A DNA stretch of 64,000 bases, taken from the NCBI RefSeq assembly GCF_963676685.1, contig NC_092345.1, forward strand, positions 46,831,838 to 46,895,837, written 5' to 3'. The stretch is from Mytilus edulis (lineage: Eukaryota > Mollusca > Bivalvia > Mytilida > Mytilidae). The position numbers were made by a program, and so were the translations under genes. The notes under the pieces were generated by a model that saw nothing but the letters and a program-made list of their open reading frames with translations, made no database searches and was not told the DNA's origin. The stretch's first letter is position 1; the number at the start of each line of letters is the position of its first letter. This document shows positions 37,811 to 49,139 of the stretch, one piece after another.

Positions 37811-38479
37811 TTAACAGTTACGAATTCCTTTCCACCTATAGCTATTTAAAACACCAAGTTTTTCATGATTTTCCTTTGCAATACTGTAGCGTTCGGATTC
37901 TGCTGGTTTTCGGTCATTCGGAAAAGTAGACAACCGACTCACAATACTGTCCATTTCATCTTTTGTAACTCTCCGCAAACCCCTGAATCTATAAGGGTCA
38001 AATGCTAAATAGTCAACCCGGAGATTTTTTGACTGCTCTTGTCTTTTCTGATTAATTCTTCTTGTTAATGCGGTCCGTGCACGTCCAGAATTAGTTTGTC
38101 GTTGCAAACGCGACACAATTGTTTCAAGTTCATCACGTGATACTTTTTTAGGTGCATCCGGTAAATATCTTACTTCTTCTGGTTCCGGATCAGGTCTCAT
38201 AGAATTTCGTTGTCGACCTATTGTTGGTGTCTTTAACTCCCGTAGCATACAGCCGGCACTTTTTGGTCGATTTTGTCCAGGAAACACCAGACGATCAGGT
38301 GTGTGTGAACGACTACTATCGGAGAGAAAAGACTGAGTCCTCCCGAATGCTATGGTTGGTGTCACTACATTTCGAACATATTTGTTCTTTTTCCCTGTGA
38401 ACTTCTTTCCATCTTCATCTGGAAGCGGATATAATCTCAAAACTGGAACATCTATATCTTCATCTTCAAATTCATCCAT
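37811..38479 (-). CDS. Intronless ORF, 222 aa, two copies of a VSxxELxxIVxRL motif, unknown function
   Basis: I do not recognise this as a named family. The frame is open for 222 codons without an intron. The N-terminus is acidic (MDEFEDEDID), followed by a basic, Ser/Arg/Pro-rich middle with RPKSAG at 71-76. Two repeats of one motif follow: VSRDELETIVSRL (113-125) and VTKDEMDSIVSRL (171-183). The C-terminus ends in a basic stretch with RWKGIR. There is no signal peptide or membrane segment, so the protein is probably intracellular. The same motif occurs in the two plus-strand genes at 52805-54156 and 58731-59825. A good acceptor sequence (TTTATTTCAG) ends just before the ATG, so a non-coding 5' exon is likely further right. 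A tttatt (AATAAA on the coding strand) near 37470 could be a polyadenylation signal. The length, motif repeats and sharing with two other genes make a chance frame unlikely. Confidence 0.8.
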   Translation of the reverse strand: MDEFEDEDIDVPVLRLYPLPDEDGKKFTGKKNKYVRNVVTPTIAFGRTQSFLSDSSRSHTPDRLVFPGQNRPKSAGCMLRELKTPTIGRQRNSMRPDPEPEEVRYLPDAPKKVSRDELETIVSRLQRQTNSGRARTALTRRINQKRQEQSKNLRVDYLAFDPYRFRGLRRVTKDEMDSIVSRLSTFPNDRKPAESERYSIAKENHEKLGVLNSYRWKGIRNC

Positions 38480-39159
38480 GACTGAAATAAATCGTCAGTA
38501 CTACGTGTTAAAATCTTGCAATAAATAAATCTTCAACGAATATAACCTTTTATCTATGACTTGACTTGCAAACAACAACAACACTCGTTTTCTAATAAAT
38601 TTCTTTATCAACACTTTTCTTTCACGTTTCACAGAGATTAAACCATGATTTATCAAATCTTCAAATACTTGCCAAATATATATAAATTGAAAAGGTTAGT
38701 CAAATAAAAATAGTTTTCATTTTCAAACGAAGTACATGGAAACTTAGGAAACCGTCATGTTGACAATTTACATTGCATATTTTATAAGATTTATAATAAT
38801 GATAAAGATTAGCCGTACTAAAGGCTTTATCATAGAACAATCGTCTCAATAGTAACATATTAAAAGTGTTTCTAATTTTACACATTTGATGAACAATGTA
38901 TGTTGACAAGTTAAGCGCCATATCAAAATGATATAATATTATAACTTTGCTATGCAATAAAACATTCCAACTTATCTTTAATCCACACATCGTATCTACA
39001 GTATATTCAACTAAAGCTACATTATAGCGTACTATAACTGAAGTTGGGCTAATTCTTTGAACATAGTATTATGTGGACCAGTTGAGTTTGATCAGAATGA
39101 TTAAAATGAGATTACTAAATATATTAATTCAACATTATAACGATTTCGAGTTAAGTATA

Positions 39160-39295
39160 ATACGAAGATGTGGTATTATTGCCAATGAGACAACTCTCCA
39201 CAAGAGACCAAAATGACATAGAAATTAACAACTAAATATATAGGTCACCGTACGGCCTTCAACAATGAACAAAGCCCATACCGCATTAAGTTTTC
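39160..39295 (+). repeat. Mussel-type dispersed repeat, reference orientation
   Basis: 'gatgtggtattattgccaat', 'gagacaactctccacaagag', 'aggtcaccgtacggccttca' and 'acaatgaacaaagcccatac'. Confidence 0.75.
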
Positions 39296-39507
39296 AAAAT
39301 ATTGGCAATTGTATGTTTTTTTTAAACAGCTGACATTTTTATGTTTCAAGTGGATATGTATACATATATGTTACGCATCTTGTCGTCTTTATAGTTACTT
39401 GTAGTTCTAAAAATACAAGCGAGCGAACACGTAAGACAGAAACACTATCAACGTCACGTAAGAAAGATCACGGTTTATTACCGAAAAAAATAAAAACTTT
39501 TTCTTAA

Positions 39508-39662
39508 GGGAGCTACCATTTGATTTTTATGGGGGGGGGGGGGGGGGGCAGGACCGAATAGAGTGAAAAATAAAAAGGCAGGACAGAGATTACAACTAAA
39601 AAAAAAATGCAGGACAAAATTTTTCATCCTAGCCCCTCCATAAAAATCAAATGGTAGCTCCC
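39508..39662. mobile_element. TAA-flanked MITE with G-run, 155 bp
   Basis: Inverted ends GGGAGCTACCATTTGATTTT with a following TATGG, flanked by TAA (39505-39507, 39663-39665). A 19-nt G-run follows the left arm. A second copy lies at 54863-55155. TAA target and GG tip fit a PIF/Harbinger-derived MITE. Confidence 0.75.
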
Positions 39663-39869
39663 TAAAGTCGATTTCAATATGACAATTTGGTAGTGAATGT
39701 ATATACTAGTATATTCTAATACGAAATTACAAAAAGAAGACAAAAATGAAACATAAACAGAAAAACTAAAATAACCCAACTACATTTTTATTGAGAAGAG
39801 TACAAAATTATCGTTCTTAATCTTTACTTTGAGGCGAAGTGTTCAAGTTTATTTCACTCAATTTGAAAA

Positions 39870-39985
39870 TAAGATGTGGTATGATTGTCAATGAGACAAA
39901 TGATACAGAAATTAACAATTATATGACACTGTACGACCTTCAACAATGAGCAATGTCCATACCGCATAATCGGCTTTACTTGCAT
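39870..39985 (+). repeat. Mussel-type dispersed repeat fragment
   Basis: 'aagatgtggtatgattgtca', 'atgagacaaatgatacag' and 'ccttcaacaatgagcaatgt'. Confidence 0.7.
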
Positions 39986-40669
39986 CATTTGAACACAACT
40001 ATCATGTTTCTAGTTGAAAACTATTATATTGGTGACAATTTGTGTTTCTACAAGCAAACCTTGATTTCTGGCATATCGTTACGATAGTAAGTAAAAGAAA
40101 AACAAACGTTTAAAAAAAAACTTTAAATAATTAATGTTATAATAAAATGTACGAATTAAATCAAAGTTTTCTATGGAGTTCATTAGCGTCAGTGTATACA
40201 ATAGCACGATAGGAGCTTGTCCTTTTATCTAAAGCTTAACAATTTATATTTTTGCAGGTGAAATTAAAAGGATTTTTTTTTTACATTTTGAGATTGGAGA
40301 TCGAATGAAAAAAGTGTAAGTTTTAAAATATTTTATTATTCAAAATGATAAATAAATTACCACATCTCCTTATTTTTATATAGACATAAATAGCATCGTG
40401 ACATTTACATGACTAAACATTTTGCCAACAAAGCCCCACAAGAGTGAATACAAATCTTATAGTTTGAATTTGTCATCTTGAAAATGAAATGCAAATTGTA
40501 TAGAATGCACTTTAAACTGCGTATTCATGGGCCAAAATGTATATTTGTTTCTTTGATATATAAATTTATGTAGCTCCAGAATCAACAAATGTGATTGGTT
40601 ATCGTAGCCGTAGATTGTTGTTTAAACGTTTCGAACGCGGTCACTACAAAGTAGAAGTCGAAACTATTA

Positions 40670-40906
40670 GGCAGCAACCATTTGATTTTCTGGGGGGGGG
40701 GGCTATGGTTTTTTTTGAAAAAAAAAGTTTGTTTCCAGCTTTTGGAGAAAAAAAATAATTTGTTTTTGATTCTGAGAAAAAAATTTTGTTTGTTTCACCC
40801 TCAGCTGCCACTATATGTAATGCTAAAGTTGAAAGAAAATAATTGTTTTCGACTTGTCACGAAAAAGCCCCCCCCCCCCCCCCCAGAAAATCAAATGGTT
40901 GCTGCC
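40670..40906. mobile_element. TTA-flanked MITE with G-run and C-run arms, 237 bp
   Basis: Inverted ends GGCAGCAACCATTTGATTTT followed by CTGGGGG, flanked by TTA (40667-40669, 40907-40909). Both inner arms end in G/C homopolymers. It shares ACCATTTGATTTT with the 39508 and 54863 elements, so the families are related. Confidence 0.75.
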
Positions 40907-42559
40907 TTATTTGACCGTCAAAATATCAGCTAATATAAAAATAAAAAGATGCGGTATGATTTCCTTTATGCAGACGTTAATAACTCAATACAGACTTTAA
41001 CAATGAGTAAAACCCATATGCTTATATACATATATTTAACTTATATTCGAAACATGTTTGATATGTTGATATGAACGTGCTTTCAACATTTTTTGTTATT
41101 AGTATTGTTTTATTAAAAATTTAAAAAGACTCACCCAATTCGTTGTTGATCCTTGTATATCAGTCATACATGTAATTCATTGCACTTTTTATCAAATGAA
41201 AATTCACAACTCTTACTTTAATATTTACTTAAATCAATATGTATATTGTCTCTGTGTGAAATTCAATCAGTGCAAACAAAATCTATTTCTTGTTGTACAA
41301 TAATCGGAGATATAACCGTCAATCATGAAAAATTAAATCCATTGATTATAAACATAGATTTTAGAGTATAAAGTATCGTCAGAATAACACCTTTTTTCTT
41401 TCTTTTGTTTAAGAACGATTTATAATCTCCGCTCTTCTTAAAACATGCAATTACACGTAGTTTTATCTACTAAGTTTGCCTCAGACAATGTTAAAAAAAA
41501 TATGAACGCATGAAATAAAACAGAAAACATTCTTCATAATAACCAAGGAGTTTAGCCTCTATAAAACATTGCGTGATTTATCGTACACCCAATTCCCTTG
41601 ATCAAGCTTGCATTTGTGATATCAGTAGTTGTAAAAGTTAATAAAAAAAAATAATCATATTAACACAAAATGTATTTAGATTGTCCTAAGCAATGACCGA
41701 GTGTTCTTTAAAACAAGAATAGGTGATAATATTACAAAGAAAATACAACATAAAACATACTACCCTATCCATTTAGTGTATGTTCATTTGTTTATTTAGT
41801 AATATATAGATATTGATTTCATTGATAATGGAATAAGCTGTTATTGTTTTAGTTCACTTAATATTAAACAATGCTCGGATTGTAAGCTTTCTGTTTCATT
41901 GAGTATCTTTATTCAATTAAGTGAAAAGTCGGTTACATGAAACTATTCTGAATGAAAATATTTATAGAAATGCATTAAATCTGATTTTAACGATCTTGAT
42001 ATTGTTACTTGTGAACAAATGGAGAAAAATTCAATAAAATTGTCCATTACATGATATCTTTTTTTAAATAAAACAAGTGTGGACACAGATCAGTGTGGAT
42101 AGTATGTTTGGACGTTTGATGTGTTTTCTAACAAAAAAAGTTCTCTAGTTTTCTTATGTTGCGCAGTGGCAGCTAACCTGTACCAAACATTAATAAACAG
42201 CTGCGCTTTTTTAATAAAGTTCAATAACTTATCAATGTCATATTAGAAATTTGTAAAAAAAAAACCAAAAAATAAAGGGAGGTTATCAGAATAAATACAC
42301 ATTATTTGTAGAACTCTCCGTACTGATGGTAAGACATGGTTTTTTCCGTGACCGAAATTTATACAGAAATCTTTATAAAATACTACAGATGACACTGTGA
42401 CCAGTCAGTGCATATGTAATGTACATGTATATGATGACATATAATAAGAACAAAAATTTGAAACCACTTAGTCTGAGGTCAAGGTCAATAGTTACAAAAG
42501 TAGATTGTGAAACATAATAAAAATTGTAACAGAATTTTTTTCATTATATCTCACGCTAA

Positions 42560-44428
42560 TGCCCGCGCCACACTGTCCCGATTTTTACGCCGATGGCAAC
42601 ACAATTATGGAAATTTTCAAAATCGGGACTGATCGTATCCAGATCGGGCTATTCGTAGTACCATCTTTAACCATCGTAGAACCATCGGCCACTTTTTCTA
42701 GCCTTCGGGGACAACTTCGGGAAGGGTTCTAAATTTTTTAACATGTTAAAAAATCCCCGAAGGTGCGTCCGATGTTGAGGGTTCGTATTGAGTTCGTATC
42801 ACCATCCTCACCATCGTAATGTCACCGGGAATGCATCTTTGAACATCGTATTGCATTCGTGTTTCCATCGTTTTCATTGGGCAGTTTTGACATTACGATG
42901 TCTACACGAATGAATCACGAAGTTACCCGGAGGTCTTACGATGGCAACACGACTTCGTGAAGACCTCGTAATCCCGTCGTGTTGCCATCGAATAAAAGTA
43001 CGAAGGCGACAAGATGGAACTACGACGGCAATAAATCCAGCTAAATGCAAGTTAATTTTCGCGCTAAAATACATTTAAAGTACCATGCGCGATATGCACT
43101 GGTCAGTCTAATACGACAGTTAAGAACGACGCTCACAAAACATGGAGCTCATATCATATGATTCTATGAGATCAAGAAAGGCGATAGCGTTGTTTCTATT
43201 AATTCAAATGGAACAAGAAGAGCAGCTATTACAGGCTCAGGATTTACTTTTACAAGTAGAATATTATTTTTTGTCAATTTTTCATATCAAGTAACATAAT
43301 GAAAATCATAAACGCGCCTCGTACACCAACACTGCAGGTACACAGTATATAGGGAAACCAACTTTTTCTTCATTATTCTGATTTTTTATGTATCGTCTGA
43401 GTTGTTGTCACACGAACGTTTACTCCATAACCATTTTGTTTTCTATATGTCATATTTTTGCCGCATTTGTTGCTTTCCCCACATCCTTCCTTTTGTCTAT
43501 ATTATTATGATATTCTCCTGGAAAGAGCTCTTTTTGAATAAAAGGGATCAACGAACTCATTACCTTACCTTTAAGATAGATCAGTAAACATGAGCATAAT
43601 TATGGGTGATTATTCAGACTAGTGCACACATTTAACAGTTCAAACAAGGCAATGCCGAGCGTGGCATCCCCTCGTATGTAACATATTGGGGACAAATATG
43701 GACACTATATTTGTATATGACACATGCAGAAAATAGTAAATTGAATATGCATATTTGATACATAAACTATTTTTTTAGAAATCAACAAAAACATTCAGTA
43801 ACTGGAAATACCTTTAATATTGTCTGTAGAACCAGCAGGTAAAAAAAAGAGCACCCAATTTCCTGGGTATTATGCTATTTCAAGGAGAAAAAACAAGTCC
43901 ATCTGCATGACCTTGACCTTTGGCCTTGAACGTAAAAAATGTCAGATCATTACAAGGAGGAACAATATACCAAATGTGGTTAAAATCTTTTGAAGAATAT
44001 TTGTTTTAGTGTGTCCACAAGGGTGATATTGCCTTGTATTACAACTGCCACTCTGACCTTGCCTTTGAACTTTAAAGTCAATAGCGCTTAGGCTGTACAC
44101 GACGTCTTTTAGACATCGTATGGCCATCGCGCCATCATCGTAATCCATCGTGTAGCCTTCGTAATCCATCGCGTAGCCTTCGTGATTTATCGTGTAGGCT
44201 TCGGCTGCGATATGAAGCTTAAATACCCGTCTTCGTTTAACCTTCGTATGTCCATCTTTTGTTATCGTATATAATTTCGGCACCATCGTATAAACTTCGT
44301 TATTCTTCGTACTTGCTTCGGTCACTTTTTGGTATTTTAACGAGATCATGACCAACTTCGTACGAACTTACAATTTTCGCATTTGGGTGTCCATCGTATA
44401 TAAAAATCGGGACAGTGTGACGCGGGCA
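42560..44428. mobile_element. PIF/Harbinger-like element with CATCGTA-type internal arrays
   Basis: The inverted ends are about 28 bp (TGCCCGCG, C or T, CACACTGTCCC, then GATTTTTA) with one mismatch. TAA flanks both sides (42557-42559, 44429-44431). Blocks of degenerate short repeats (CATCGTA, CTTCGTA, TTGCCATCG) lie at 42570-43030 and 44090-44400 in inverse orientation to each other. A possible transposase exon remnant is at 43142-43294. The 137-residue Tyr/Asp-rich minus frame at 43942-44355 is a translation of the repeats. Confidence 0.75.
43142..43294 (+). pseudogene. Possible remnant of PIF/Harbinger transposase first exon
   Basis: A 50-codon frame begins MELISYDSMRSRKAIALFLL and continues with an acidic, Gln/Leu-rich helix (EQEEQLLQAQDLLLQ). 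It lies inside the 42560-44428 element, whose TAA target duplication is of PIF/Harbinger type. From general knowledge, Harbinger transposases of invertebrates often start with a basic-hydrophobic stretch followed by a run of acidic residues, which this resembles. The frame ends next to ATCAA|GTAACA, a possible donor. No transposase catalytic core is visible nearby, so at best this is a fragment. The assignment is inference. Confidence 0.4.
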
Positions 44429-45126
44429 TAACAAAAGAAAAAGAAAATGCAATTACAGCTGTTTATTTTTTTTTTATTTTACATTGCGGTATGTATAACA
44501 TTCATGCAAGGGACGACATGAAAAATCAATGAAGGATAAAAAAAAAACCTTAATTCAAATAGTTTGGGAGTGGGGGCGGGGGGAGGTAAAAATTGCTGCA
44601 AGTTTGATTTAATTAACATCGATTTTATATATATCCTTATTGGTCAATCAATTTTTCCCAAATTAAGTTAAGAGGGGGCCGTAGGGGGAGGGGGTCAGTG
44701 AAAAAAAACTATATGTCATTTGAATTAAGTTTTTTTTTATCCTGCATTGAACTTTTGACGTCGTCCCTAAGCTTGTCACTATTAAAATGTTCATTTTCCC
44801 CTTTCATTCACTTTTAGGCCACCGACTTTTTTGTGTTTGCTTTAGTAAAAGGTAAAAATGTATTTAACATCCAATTATTTCTAGAGTTATCCCACACACT
44901 TATCTTTCATGTTATATGAACGTATGCATTTCACATATCACATATTAAATACTTCAAAATGCATGTATTATTTCCTTACTTATTTCCCCTCATAAGAGAC
45001 ATATATGTCTCTACCCTCATCAAGACATAAGCAAACAGAACAGTACTAAAGACTGATTCTTTTACACATATTTAATTTCAAAAATTGTGTATAACTCTAT
45101 GGACTAAAATGAAAACCCATAAGTTA

Positions 45127-46287
45127 TTATGTTTGATATAAACTGGTAATACATTGTATATTCCACACAATACAAAAAATAAAATAAAAACAAAACGATA
45201 TCGTATCCCATAATGCAGCAATATGTTTCCACGTGACAGGAACTGATGTTTGATGATTATAACACGAGAACCTCGTAAATAATTCAAACTTTTCAACCCA
45301 TACTGGAATGTACTGGTCTTTTTTGTAATATAGCCACGAGCTTATTATTACTGAAAAAATTACAAAACCACTCATGATCATATTTCCAATCAGAAACACA
45401 CAAACGTTAGCAAGACTTGGTAATGCAATTGCTGGTAAAAGGTTTTGTGTTATAGTCAGAAATACAATCCCAGACAATAATAGTGTAATTGAAAAACTTA
45501 TCCTTTCTCCAGACTCCTGTGGTAAAACAAACACAAGTGTATTCAACAACGCCATCAATGAAGCTGGAAGAATGAGGTTAAAGACATAGAATACCGGTCT
45601 GCGCTTGAAATGTAAAATAAAAACAATTTCAGGAACTCCATCTTGAAGATAGCGATTTAGAGCTTTCGTTTTTGTTAATTCCCATTCACTGTTTGAACTA
45701 TAAAATGACGTCATCACCTTGTCAAATGTCGAATTAAACACTATTTCGGAATTACTATAACCCCATGCGACAATTTCTAGCATGCATTCATGTTGATCAA
45801 ATGGGAAATTTACACTGTTAATTGAACACGTGAAAACAAACCGTGATCCTGGCGTCCAGATTACAGTTCCCGTATGTTCAATCCTGACACTAGAGCCTTT
45901 CATACGAATGTACTTTATTTTCTCCCCTGAGTTTGCCGCCAATATAGGAGGATTCCATACAAGGTCAAGAGGTAAAACTATTGATGTGATATTTCCGTAA
46001 GTGTATGGATTCCATTGTAAACTTACATCCTTCCATTTTAAATCAAAATATCCAGTGATAGAAACCGTTCCTTTGACCTCATTAATTTCCTGTAATGTTA
46101 CGATATGAAATGATGTTGTAATTGTTGTCGCGAGACTTTGATCGTCTGTTGGTCTAAGATATCTATTATGGTCGCCTGTCAAATTGTTATACAATTCCCT
46201 CATGTCGGAAAATTTTGCAGCAAAGCAACATTTGGTCAAGTACGACGTAGAGATGAGTAACAACATGAACGTAAAATAATCAGCCAT
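45127..46287 (-). CDS. Nicotinic acetylcholine receptor-like Cys-loop channel subunit, intronless
   Basis: Pentameric ligand-gated ion channel subunit of the nicotinic acetylcholine receptor type, acting in the plasma membrane. Residue numbers here count from an upstream Met at 46314; I prefer the second Met (46287), which has A at -3 and G at +4 and starts a hydrophobic signal peptide. The Cys-loop is C163-C177 with exactly 13 residues between, containing FPFDQHEC. M1 spans about 240-264, M2 271-294, M3 302-330 and M4 364-388. Glu at -1' and Leu at 9' of M2 are as in cation channels. Loop B Trp is present (AWGYS), but loop A lacks the usual Tyr and the loop C Cys pair is absent, so this is a non-alpha or divergent subunit. 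The M3-M4 loop is very short. No introns interrupt the frame. Intronless, divergent nAChR-like subunits are known to be expanded in bivalves; the ligand is unknown. Confidence 0.9.
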   Translation of the reverse strand: MADYFTFMLLLISTSYLTKCCFAAKFSDMRELYNNLTGDHNRYLRPTDDQSLATTITTSFHIVTLQEINEVKGTVSITGYFDLKWKDVSLQWNPYTYGNITSIVLPLDLVWNPPILAANSGEKIKYIRMKGSSVRIEHTGTVIWTPGSRFVFTCSINSVNFPFDQHECMLEIVAWGYSNSEIVFNSTFDKVMTSFYSSNSEWELTKTKALNRYLQDGVPEIVFILHFKRRPVFYVFNLILPASLMALLNTLVFVLPQESGERISFSITLLLSGIVFLTITQNLLPAIALPSLANVCVFLIGNMIMSGFVIFSVIISSWLYYKKDQYIPVWVEKFELFTRFSCYNHQTSVPVTWKHIAALWDTISFCFYFIFCIVWNIQCITSLYQT

Positions 46288-47405
46288 AATGACACCAACC
46301 CGAATCAAATACAAAACAACAGGTTGAACAATTTGGAAGAGACGATGGCTATCATGGCCAATACAGTAAACCCGTATCTAACAAATCTGAGACTTATCAT
46401 TAGTATATAAACACATCAAAATGGACATAAATGAAATCAAATGATAATCAGCATTGATTTCTTCTGAAGTTGATATCTTCATTATGTGGTTATCAAGGGT
46501 AATTAATTACTTATATGCCAAACCTGAAACATTTGTATACTCTAAAGAATAGTCTTAAGTTCATATCAATGTTGATAGTAGAACAGAGCAAACCTAAGCA
46601 TTATGCAACCAAATTAATACTGACATGTGGAGTATATTAAATACTTAGCTATTAAGAGAATAATTAATTGAGGAAATGAAAGCGTTTGGTATCCGAATAC
46701 TGATGCCGCACACACAATTAGCTGGGTAACCGTTTAAATAAAAATGTTTCTTTTTTGACGAAATTTGTTTATCTTTGTTACCTTTTTGCGTTTTAGTGGT
46801 TATTGATGGTATGAGATTCTAAGAAAATAACCAAACTCCAAATTATTCGAGAAAATATTTTGAAAGTATTTTTTTTTAATGAGGCTATTGAATTTTATTA
46901 CCATGTTTATCCTTAACCGCTGTTTGGTTCATGATACAAACAACAAAAATTTCCTGAGATGAATGTTATTTGCCAAATATAATTATCGTTGGTTGATAAA
47001 CATTCTCACGTCAAATTAAATTTTAGATGTGTATGAATTTGGTGTGTCACGGTGTTTTTTCCTTGTTGGTTTTCTGGTAAGATTAAAAAAAATCATTTTA
47101 CAGAACAACAAAATAGCATGACCTTACAATTATTATGCATTTCTGAAATATTTACCCGTTACGTAAATAGAAAATAGTTGGAAACAATTTAAAACATTGG
47201 CTAAGAAGACACAATAGTGTTAACACATGGCAAATGAAAAAAGAAAAATGTCAGAATCATTTTCCCCAGAATGTATTTCAAACAAATAAACATTTTTAAA
47301 AGTCTTTTCATATTTTCTATACACTTAAAGGTCCAAAGCTAAGTGAATACAAATTTAATCAAGTATAATATTATCCTGTTAATTCAGTCGCATTATAAAT
47401 GCTAA

Positions 47406-48392
47406 AGCCTCGGTCACACCTTACCGGATAGCTCGAACGGACGCCTAACGGGTAACTTTTTTTTCAATCCGTTCATGTCCATTAGACGTCCGTTCTTATC
47501 CATAAGACGTCCGTCCATATCCGTTGCATGTCCGTTAAGCGTACGTTTTATCCTTCGACGTCCGTTCTGTCCGGTGGAAAATTTTGAGCATGTTCAAAAC
47601 TTTGAACGGACGTCCAACGGATAAAATGTCCGTTGAACGTCCGTTAGGCGTCCGTTTTGTACGGTACTCGTCCGTTTCGTTTCCGTTTTGTATCCGTTAC
47701 GTGTCCGTTATACACCCGTTGGATGTCTGAAAGATAAATTCACCAACGGACTTCTACCGGACGTTTAACGGATAAAACGGATGTTGAACGGATGAAAAAC
47801 GGACTTCTACCGGACGTATAACGGATAAAACGGATGATGAACCGATCTGAAACGGATAAATGCCAATTGAAAATATCGCGTCAGAAATGCCAAGTATTGG
47901 TATGTCAGATTTCTTAAGGTTCATGAATTCTTATTATTCATAATCGATCTTAGAGTATAGGCACGTCTTCACAATCAAGCAGTTCTTATTCAGGCCAGAC
48001 ACTGCCCTTTGGCGGAAATTTGAAGAACAAACCAAAACCAGTTACACAGAAACATTTTGAATATTTATGCGATTTACATGTATTATTATTGTCGCCTTTG
48101 ATGTTTCCGTATATCTTGTTCATCCGTTTTATCCGGTACGCTTCCGTTAGGTGTCCGTTTTATGCGGTATTCGTCCGTTGGATGTACGTTGGACATCCGT
48201 TCTGTCCGGTACGTGTCCGTTTCTCGTACGTTGCATATCCGGTGTGTGCCCGTTATGCATCCGTTACACGTCCGTTTTATTCGGTCAGTACATCAACGGA
48301 CTCCCAACGGATAGCAATTTTGTCAACGGACAACTTTTATTTTCATCCGTTAGGCGTCCGTTCGTGCTATCCGGTAAGGTGTGACCGAGGCT
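47406..48392. mobile_element. TAA-flanked TIR element built of TCCGTT-type repeats, 987 bp
   Basis: The inverted ends match over about 46 bp with one mismatch, starting AGCCTCGGTCACACCTTACC. TAA flanks both sides (47403-47405, 48393-48395). Nearly all of the interior is degenerate copies of a 10-14 bp unit around ACGTCCGTT on one strand or its inverse AACGGACGT. Open frames across it (such as 48020-48409) are by-products. Target and ends fit a PIF/Harbinger-type non-autonomous element. Confidence 0.8.
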
Positions 48393-48989
48393 TAAGAGAC
48401 AACTTTTAATTGTAATTTAGGCCTTAAAAGGACTAGGAAATCAAAGAAGTAAGAACCCTCGTCAATAGTTTATACGCATGTGTTATAGTTCTTGATGTTT
48501 GGGTAAGTTTTGATGACAGATCTTTTTGATAGTTCCTGATTATTTTTTTATAACCTTTATAACCTTTATAGATCCGTGGCGAATTAGATTGAAAAATTGT
48601 GTAGACACCTTTCTATAATAATAATAAGTATTACAGAATTATTATTGCCCTCTTGACGCTTTTTGTTTGTTTATGTCGTAGGGATTTATTTATTAACTTT
48701 TACCAAAAACCTCTTTTATTCAAAATAATGCCCCAGAAAAAGAACTTTCAATACTGGATAAAAATTCTACCACACTATAGTAAAATCCATTTAAAAACAG
48801 ACGTTCCTTTGGATGTATAAATACGTAGTCACGTCTGTCAAAATAGGGACGCTTGATACAATGCCATGTGTAGGGAAAATTATATGCTATATGAAAATGT
48901 ATAACTCTTTAAGAGATAACTTAATGGCTTGATTAAATAGAAAGTGTTAGTTTCCTCGTTTTCCAGTGACAGTATTAAGTAATAAAATT

Positions 48990-49115
48990 GAGAATAGAAA
49001 TGGGGAATGTGTCAAATAGACAACAACACGACTAAAGAGCAGATAACAGCCAAAGACCACCAATGGGTCTTCAACACAGCGAGAAAATCCCGCACTCGGA
49101 GACGTGTTTCAGCTG
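48990..49115 (+). repeat. Dispersed repeat fragment ('ggaatgtgtcaaatagacaa')
   Basis: 'aatggggaatgtgtcaaata', 'gacaacaacacgactaaaga' and 'accaccaatgggtcttcaac' are phrases of a common mussel repeat. Confidence 0.5.
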
Positions 49116-49139
49116 GCCCTAAATAAACATGTGTACTAG

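Larger units (their letters stand above)
38480..45126. other. Intergenic region, 222-aa gene to receptor gene
   Basis: No gene is supported. It holds two mussel-type repeats, two small G/C-run elements, and the 1.9 kb Harbinger-like element. The stretch 41030-42550 is AT-rich and shows nothing recognisable. Confidence 0.55.

Noticed and set aside
43942-44355. 137-codon minus-strand frame with YTMDYEGYAMD-type repeats
   Set aside because: It is the translation of CATCGTA-type arrays in the Harbinger-like element; no start context or domain.
48020-48409. 129-codon frame rich in Arg, Tyr and Val
   Set aside because: It lies within the TCCGTT array of the 47406-48392 element and its composition follows the repeat.
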